64,000 nt of DNA from Gentiana macrophylla (lineage: Eukaryota > Streptophyta > Magnoliopsida > Gentianales > Gentianaceae): positions 62,001-126,000 of the forward strand of contig JAOBSW010001191.1 in the NCBI GenBank assembly GCA_026214975.1, read 5' to 3'. Below the pieces are notes generated by a model, which was not told the DNA's origin, did not search any database, and was given only the letters and a program-made list of their open reading frames with translations. The position numbers and the translations under genes are program-made. Of this stretch, positions 59,289 through 64,000 are shown piece after piece; positions within the stretch are counted from its first letter, which is position 1, and each line of letters opens with the position of its first letter.

Positions 59289-61116
59289 CTAATATCACAC
59301 CAGTTGTCAAAGCATTAGTGATCCGTTCGAATGCCGTTTACGGTTCTGGAAGCTCAACAACAATAGACTATATCCTAATTGATGAAGAGTAAGGATCATA
59401 TTTGTATTCTTTAATGCATAAGTTTCACGCCGACCTAAAAAAATCAATTTAACTTGTCTTTATTGTAAAAAATTCTTGCTTAAGAAAATGCCAATTGTTG
59501 TAAGGTTTTGGGAAGATTTCTTGGATAATGAAGAAGTAAAAGTGTCTGTTAAGCTTCCAGAACCAACGTTGGTATTTGGTTTGAATCTGAGAGTAACCAC
59601 TTACCATGGTAAGAAAGTTTGATACTTACATGTATATAATGAAAATGTTCCTTAAAACATTGCTTTTTCATTTCTCATGTGTTTTCTCATCATGTAGGTA
59701 TATCACTTACCACACCAAAATTCAATGCCTACTTTATGGTGGATCCACCATTTCCGGATGCTAGGCATATGCTAGAATGGTATGAATTAAAAAATCTTAT
59801 GCTTGCTTTTGTACCTCAAACATATATCATGAATGGGCTGTTCCGGCTGCGTTTACTTAAAAAAATTGCATGTTGGTGACTTTGTTGTGTTTGACATAGT
59901 AATTTTGTGCTCGACTGTGTCCTAATGTTTAGACCTACTCAACTAGAGCATGTCCCTTTGATAGCTGAAAGATTGAATCAAGATCCTTTTATATATGAAC
60001 GGTTGAAATGAATAAGGATAAAGACTGTAATTTTGGGGCCCCTGAATGACTGCAGTACCGGCATTTGCAGGGCCATTTGGAGCCCTACAGTCATGTCTTT
60101 GATTGGAAATGATCTTCTTTATAGGGATTAGGGATTGCAAACACACTCGAGAAACTGTGGATATGGTATAGATATCACACTCGGGAAGAAGTAATTTTGT
60201 ACCTCAACCAAATATATCTAATTGCCGACCATTCGGCACACCTTTAATGAATTTGACGGAAAGCGACACTATACTCAAATAACGATATGTTTTACATCAT
60301 TTTTCTTTATTGCCATGAACAAAATTAATTTGTGAACGTGTTGGGACATATGTAATAGTTTCAAATATTTACTTTTCCTTTTGCCCTTAAGTTATTCCTT
60401 TCCTGTTTGTTTCACCATCATTATTATTTATTATACATGCCTTTACCATTGACATCATACCGCAATGTTGATTTATTCGCTCTTATTGTGTTGATTATAT
60501 ATCTCATAGCCGTATCCCATGTGATTGTACAACATTTTTATACAATATACATTGTACAACATATTTGATTATATATCTCATAGTCGTATCCCATGTGTCT
60601 GTACTTACTTTCTCAACCTGTAAATAAGTACAAGGAACATAGCTTATGAATTATTGAAGAACAAAGCTTATGATGATGCTGACATGTTGCTACCACCATC
60701 AACAAGTTCAGATCTGCGAAAAATGAAAGATGTGACTGTCAAAGTTGAAGAGGTATATATATTGATAGAAATCTATGACATAATGTTTGATTTTGTCCTA
60801 GTATTAAAAATGATGTTTCGGTTTTCTTTTGATTAGTTCAAAACAACTTGGGTTGTAGGGAAATTGCAATTAATGCATAGACAATAGAAACTATGGCAAA
60901 TTGTATGTGGAAACTGCAAAAAAATACCTTAAAGGAAGAGTAAACCGGCACTTTACATGTAATTCTTGCGGTGAAAGAACAATGATCATTCCACGGTAAA
61001 TATTTTAGTTTTATAAATTTTTTTAATAGATATAACACTGATTACAAATTAATAATACACTATGGACTTCAATGTTACAGTGGTCGTATGGAAGTCTACT
61101 TGACTGATGACTCCGG
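59289..61116 (+). pseudogene. RPA70-like single-strand DNA-binding protein, degraded and interrupted
   Basis: Plus-strand, intron-bearing relative of the plant replication protein A large subunit, an OB-fold protein. Recognisable exons: about 59289-59400 (VVKALVIRSNAVYG...IDYILIDE, first OB fold), about 59475-59608 (MPIVVRFWEDFLDNEEVKV), 59698-about 59850 (GISLTTPKFNAYFMVDPPF, second OB fold), 60643-60752 (AYELLKNKAYDDADMLLPP), 60836-60998 (third OB fold with zinc ribbon CGNC...CNSC) and 61081-61116 (RMEVYLTDDSG). Most junctions are GT-AG. The third-OB exon has an in-frame TAG and an extra A in the A run near 60920, so it is non-functional. Element D cuts it right after LTDDSGA. RPA genes also travel in plant Helitrons, so a captured copy is possible. 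Confidence 0.7.
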
Positions 61117-62936
61117 TGCTGGATATACATAAACCCGAATCCAGATCCGATCCATAGTTGGATCGTCAGATCTGATTCACAGCACCGATCGAGACGCTCG
61201 ATCATGCATAGCGGAAGCAATGAATTAAATTCGTTTTTCGATTTTACCACGATATGATTCGCATAATAAATTAATCTACAAGAAGGTTAGTAAATTTACC
61301 CCAACCGGAGAGGAATAGGCAATCGACCAAAGGGAGAAACCGTGATCTTCCGGATTGTATCTCCAAGCGACGACTGGTGGACGTCGATCCTCGCCGCAGA
61401 ACCTCCTCGAATATGCTCAAGAAAAACCCAGTTTTTCTTTGTCCCAATGGCTAAGACGAGAAAACAAAATTTCTCCATTATTTTCAAAATAGGCGTCGCC
61501 TATTTTCTCAAAAAAAAAAGGTGGCGTTGGTTTTTCTTCTAAAATCACGTTGGAATCAACCAAATTTTGTGTTGGGATAAACTCTATTTTTAACAGCAAA
61601 AATAAGAGTTTATCTTTTACACACAAATTTATCTTTTCCTTTTAGGAAAATAAAAACCTTTATCCAATAGGAAAACAAATTCCTATTTATCCAATAAGAA
61701 AACTAATTTATTATTTATAATTATTTAAAATATAAATAATTACATTATCCACATTATAATTAATTAGGAGAAAATTTCTTTTCCCAAAACCAAAATAATA
61801 TGGCGCCACTTTATGCCATTTGGGATAATAGAAATGTCTTTTCTATTTTACATATTATTTACCGAATAAATAATATTTCGCATATTCATTAAATAGACCA
61901 ACTATTTAATTTATTCTCGAGATTCCATAAAACGAGAAAACACGCGTGTGTTAGGAGCCAATCCGGGGACCATGGACCTATAACCAGTAGCTACACTAAA
62001 ATGAATAAAATATTCATCGAACAAAATATTTCTACTCAACTTATTAATTCCGGAATTATGCCACCAAAAATCCGAAACTAAACTCTATCGATTATAGATA
62101 TAACTTATTCTCAAAACGTCAAGTCGATAAGTGTCCATTGATATAATCATTATATACAGACTAACCCTCCATAGACTATCCGTAATGAAGCGGGATTATT
62201 TCCGTAAACCTTCTTCAATACATTTATCCCTATTTACCATCAACCCACTAGTGATCAATTAGTTCATAACCAATACGAACTCCCGGGATCGATCATTTTC
62301 TAGGATTAACAAATAAGAGGATTGTCTTTCTACTTCCCGCAGGAAGGAATGGATTACATATCTATGAGACACACACTTCTCACTCGTTCCAGAATAGTGC
62401 CAACGTGAAAGTGATTCGGACAGCGCCTCTTTGCGATCCTTAACAAACACATCAAACCCTATCTTGAAACAAGTAGGAGTATGCAATCACTTCAGGATTA
62501 AGGTTAATCCATATATGATCATCTTGTGATTTAATGAGATTTCTCAATCACGGAATTATATGAGAAACACAGATTAAATCGGTCTAGTCCTATATGACTA
62601 CATCATATATAAATGCCCCACTTAGATAACCAATATCGACGGTCCCGATAAGACGGTCACACCATAAAGTGTTCTGGGCGCATTAATGGTGGTTTAATCA
62701 ATAGACCCCATACTTTGATTAAGTTCACCACGGACTAACATTTCAAGTGTATCACCATAAACTTAATCCTCGCATGTGACACACACTAAGTTATATGGCT
62801 ACATATGATATGACTTAGGGTTTTCAGTAGTGTATTACTTACAAGCACGAAGCAAGCAATAAGATGAGAATAAATCTGTCATTTATTAATTCTAAAAACA
62901 CTTACATAAATTGTCTTTCGGGCGCTACTTCCAACA
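61117..62936 (-). repeat. 3' LTR of element D
   Basis: 1,820 bp. The left end TGCTGGA and right end TCCAACA form a near-perfect inverted repeat. It aligns with LTRs of A-C at the shared central blocks (aaatgcccca, gcgcattaat). Confidence 0.72.
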
Positions 62937-63028
62937 ATCTCCCACTTGCCCGTATAGACAAGCAACAATTGTCTTTCGGGCACACTATATCTAACAATCT
63001 CCCACTTGCCCGTAAAGACAAGCAATGA
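62911..63028. repeat. tandem duplication of LTR end plus polypurine tract in element D
   Basis: Two copies (62911-62968 and 62969-63028) of ttgtctttcgggc...(t/c)aacaatctcccacttgcccgt...agacaagcaa. Both contain an LTR-like CAACA/TAACA end and a polypurine tract. The two differ mainly between gggc and aacaatc. Confidence 0.8.
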
Positions 63029-64000
63029 TTGTTTTTAGAGCACCACACCACACCCTTATTCCATCTATCCACAACATTCTCCCACTTGCTCTAAAGCAGA
63101 TGAGACATATCCCCCAAATTTATACCCGCCAAGCGCTTATCAGTGACAATCGATGCCACGCGACTTAGTAAACTGATCAGCTAGGTTGTCGGCTCGAGGC
63201 GATCTTTTAGGACCGAAATGTTGCCTCTCTTCACGGTCTATCTGATTAGGTGGTATTCTCTCAATATGCTTTTGACCTCTTGTGACTGCGAAGATCCTTT
63301 GCTTGAGCTACCTTTAAACTGTTTACACAGTAAAATGATATCGGCTCATCAAAACATGGAATTACTTCCAGATCAGCAAGGACCCTTTTTAAGCTATACT
63401 GCCTCTCTAGCTGCTCCGAAAGCTGCTATGTATTCGACTAACAAAGTCAAATTGGCAGTGCTGGATTGCTCCAGACTATAGCTCCATCACTATAAAAAAA
63501 CACTGAGCCCGAAATCAATTAACGATCATCCTTAATCTGACTGTAAGTCAGAATCAGTGTGGTCAACAAATACTCAGGGATGCACCTGAATATAGATGCA
63601 TATTACTCCTCGTTCTCCAAAGGTACTTGAGGATGCACTATACTACTACTCAACGCCCGAATCCAAGATTCGACTTTAATTGACTTTTAGTAACCTGACT
63701 TTCTCTATCCAAAAGAGAACTTATCCTATTTTCTTTATATCCGAAGATTTAAGAGAATTATTCCGTGAGGGGTTGGGTAGGAAACCTCTCATTGAATCAA
63801 GCATTCGAAAATGCATCATCATCTTAACAATATGGTGGATGGGATACGGCCAACAACTTGTTCTCATGAATTCGACCGAATCGATTTCTAAGAATATAGT
63901 CCACTTCTCTAATTCAGAGAATCTTTGGCTTGTCAGTTTCTAACTTCAGACAACACACCCATGTTGTTTCCAACTGTTGCAGTGTTATCTTTTATTTACA

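Larger units (their letters stand above)
61117..64000 (-). mobile_element. LTR element D (truncated by window edge)
   Basis: Minus-oriented LTR element whose 3' LTR (61117-62936) is followed by the polypurine tract and 1.06 kb of internal sequence to the window end. The internal part shows no gag or pol frame. Its order of blocks (gtcggctcgag, cttttgacctc, cgttctc) parallels the corresponding part of elements B and C, so it is a distant member of the same group. It is inserted in the RPA-like pseudogene. Confidence 0.8.

Overview
The window looks like nuclear DNA of a eudicot plant. It has one intron-rich plant telomere-binding protein gene in AT-rich sequence dense with plant transposable elements: LTR elements with tRNA-Met or tRNA-Asp primer sites, L1-type LINEs, a Helitron and a SINE-like insert. 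No species is assigned. The only intact host gene I can support is a TRP1/TBP1/NgTRF1-type telomere repeat-binding factor on the minus strand (coding exons 17424-21962, 9 exons, 687 residues by my splice model). A second host-type gene, an RPA70-like OB-fold gene on the plus strand (about 59289-61116), is degraded and cut by an LTR element.

Left part (1-16.8 kb): 1-2034 is the 3' internal part and 2035-about 3743 the 3' LTR of a plus-strand LTR element (A). Low-complexity DNA follows, then a decayed LINE ORF1 (DUF4283 type, about 4690-6165). That ORF1 is interrupted by a full-length minus-strand LTR element (B, 6166-15482, target duplication CATAC) and resumes at 15488. A possible short Helitron end lies at 16783-16786.

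Centre (17.2-24.1 kb): the telomere-binding gene, with a SINE-like insert in its last intron and its promoter/leader region up to about 23.4 kb.

Right-centre (24.1-46.0 kb): a 5'-truncated minus-strand L1-type LINE split by two LTR elements. Element C (24986-34236, plus strand, duplication CAAAC) splits its C-terminal zinc finger. Element G1 (35586-45027, minus strand, duplication GTCCC, tRNA-Asp primer site, gag remnant only) splits the RT motif RQGDPLS. The right LTR of G1 contains a 2,090-bp non-autonomous Helitron (42077-44166) with two 444-bp G-rich tandem repeats.

Right part (46-64 kb): remains of a minus-strand Athila/Tat-like Gypsy element (protease fragments, primer site, 5' LTR ending at 58250). 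A plus-strand Copia-like gag-only element, G2 (47244-56101), is inserted immediately before its protease active-site motif, and G2 itself carries a solo LTR (52179-53998). The RPA-like pseudogene is then cut by a minus-strand LTR element (D) that runs off the window.

Elements A, B, C and D have similar PPT and LTR ends and almost no coding capacity. B and C are a closely related pair in opposite orientation on either side of the telomere-binding gene. They share an internal set of three hairpins with a common loop sequence, which I consider the most novel signal here.
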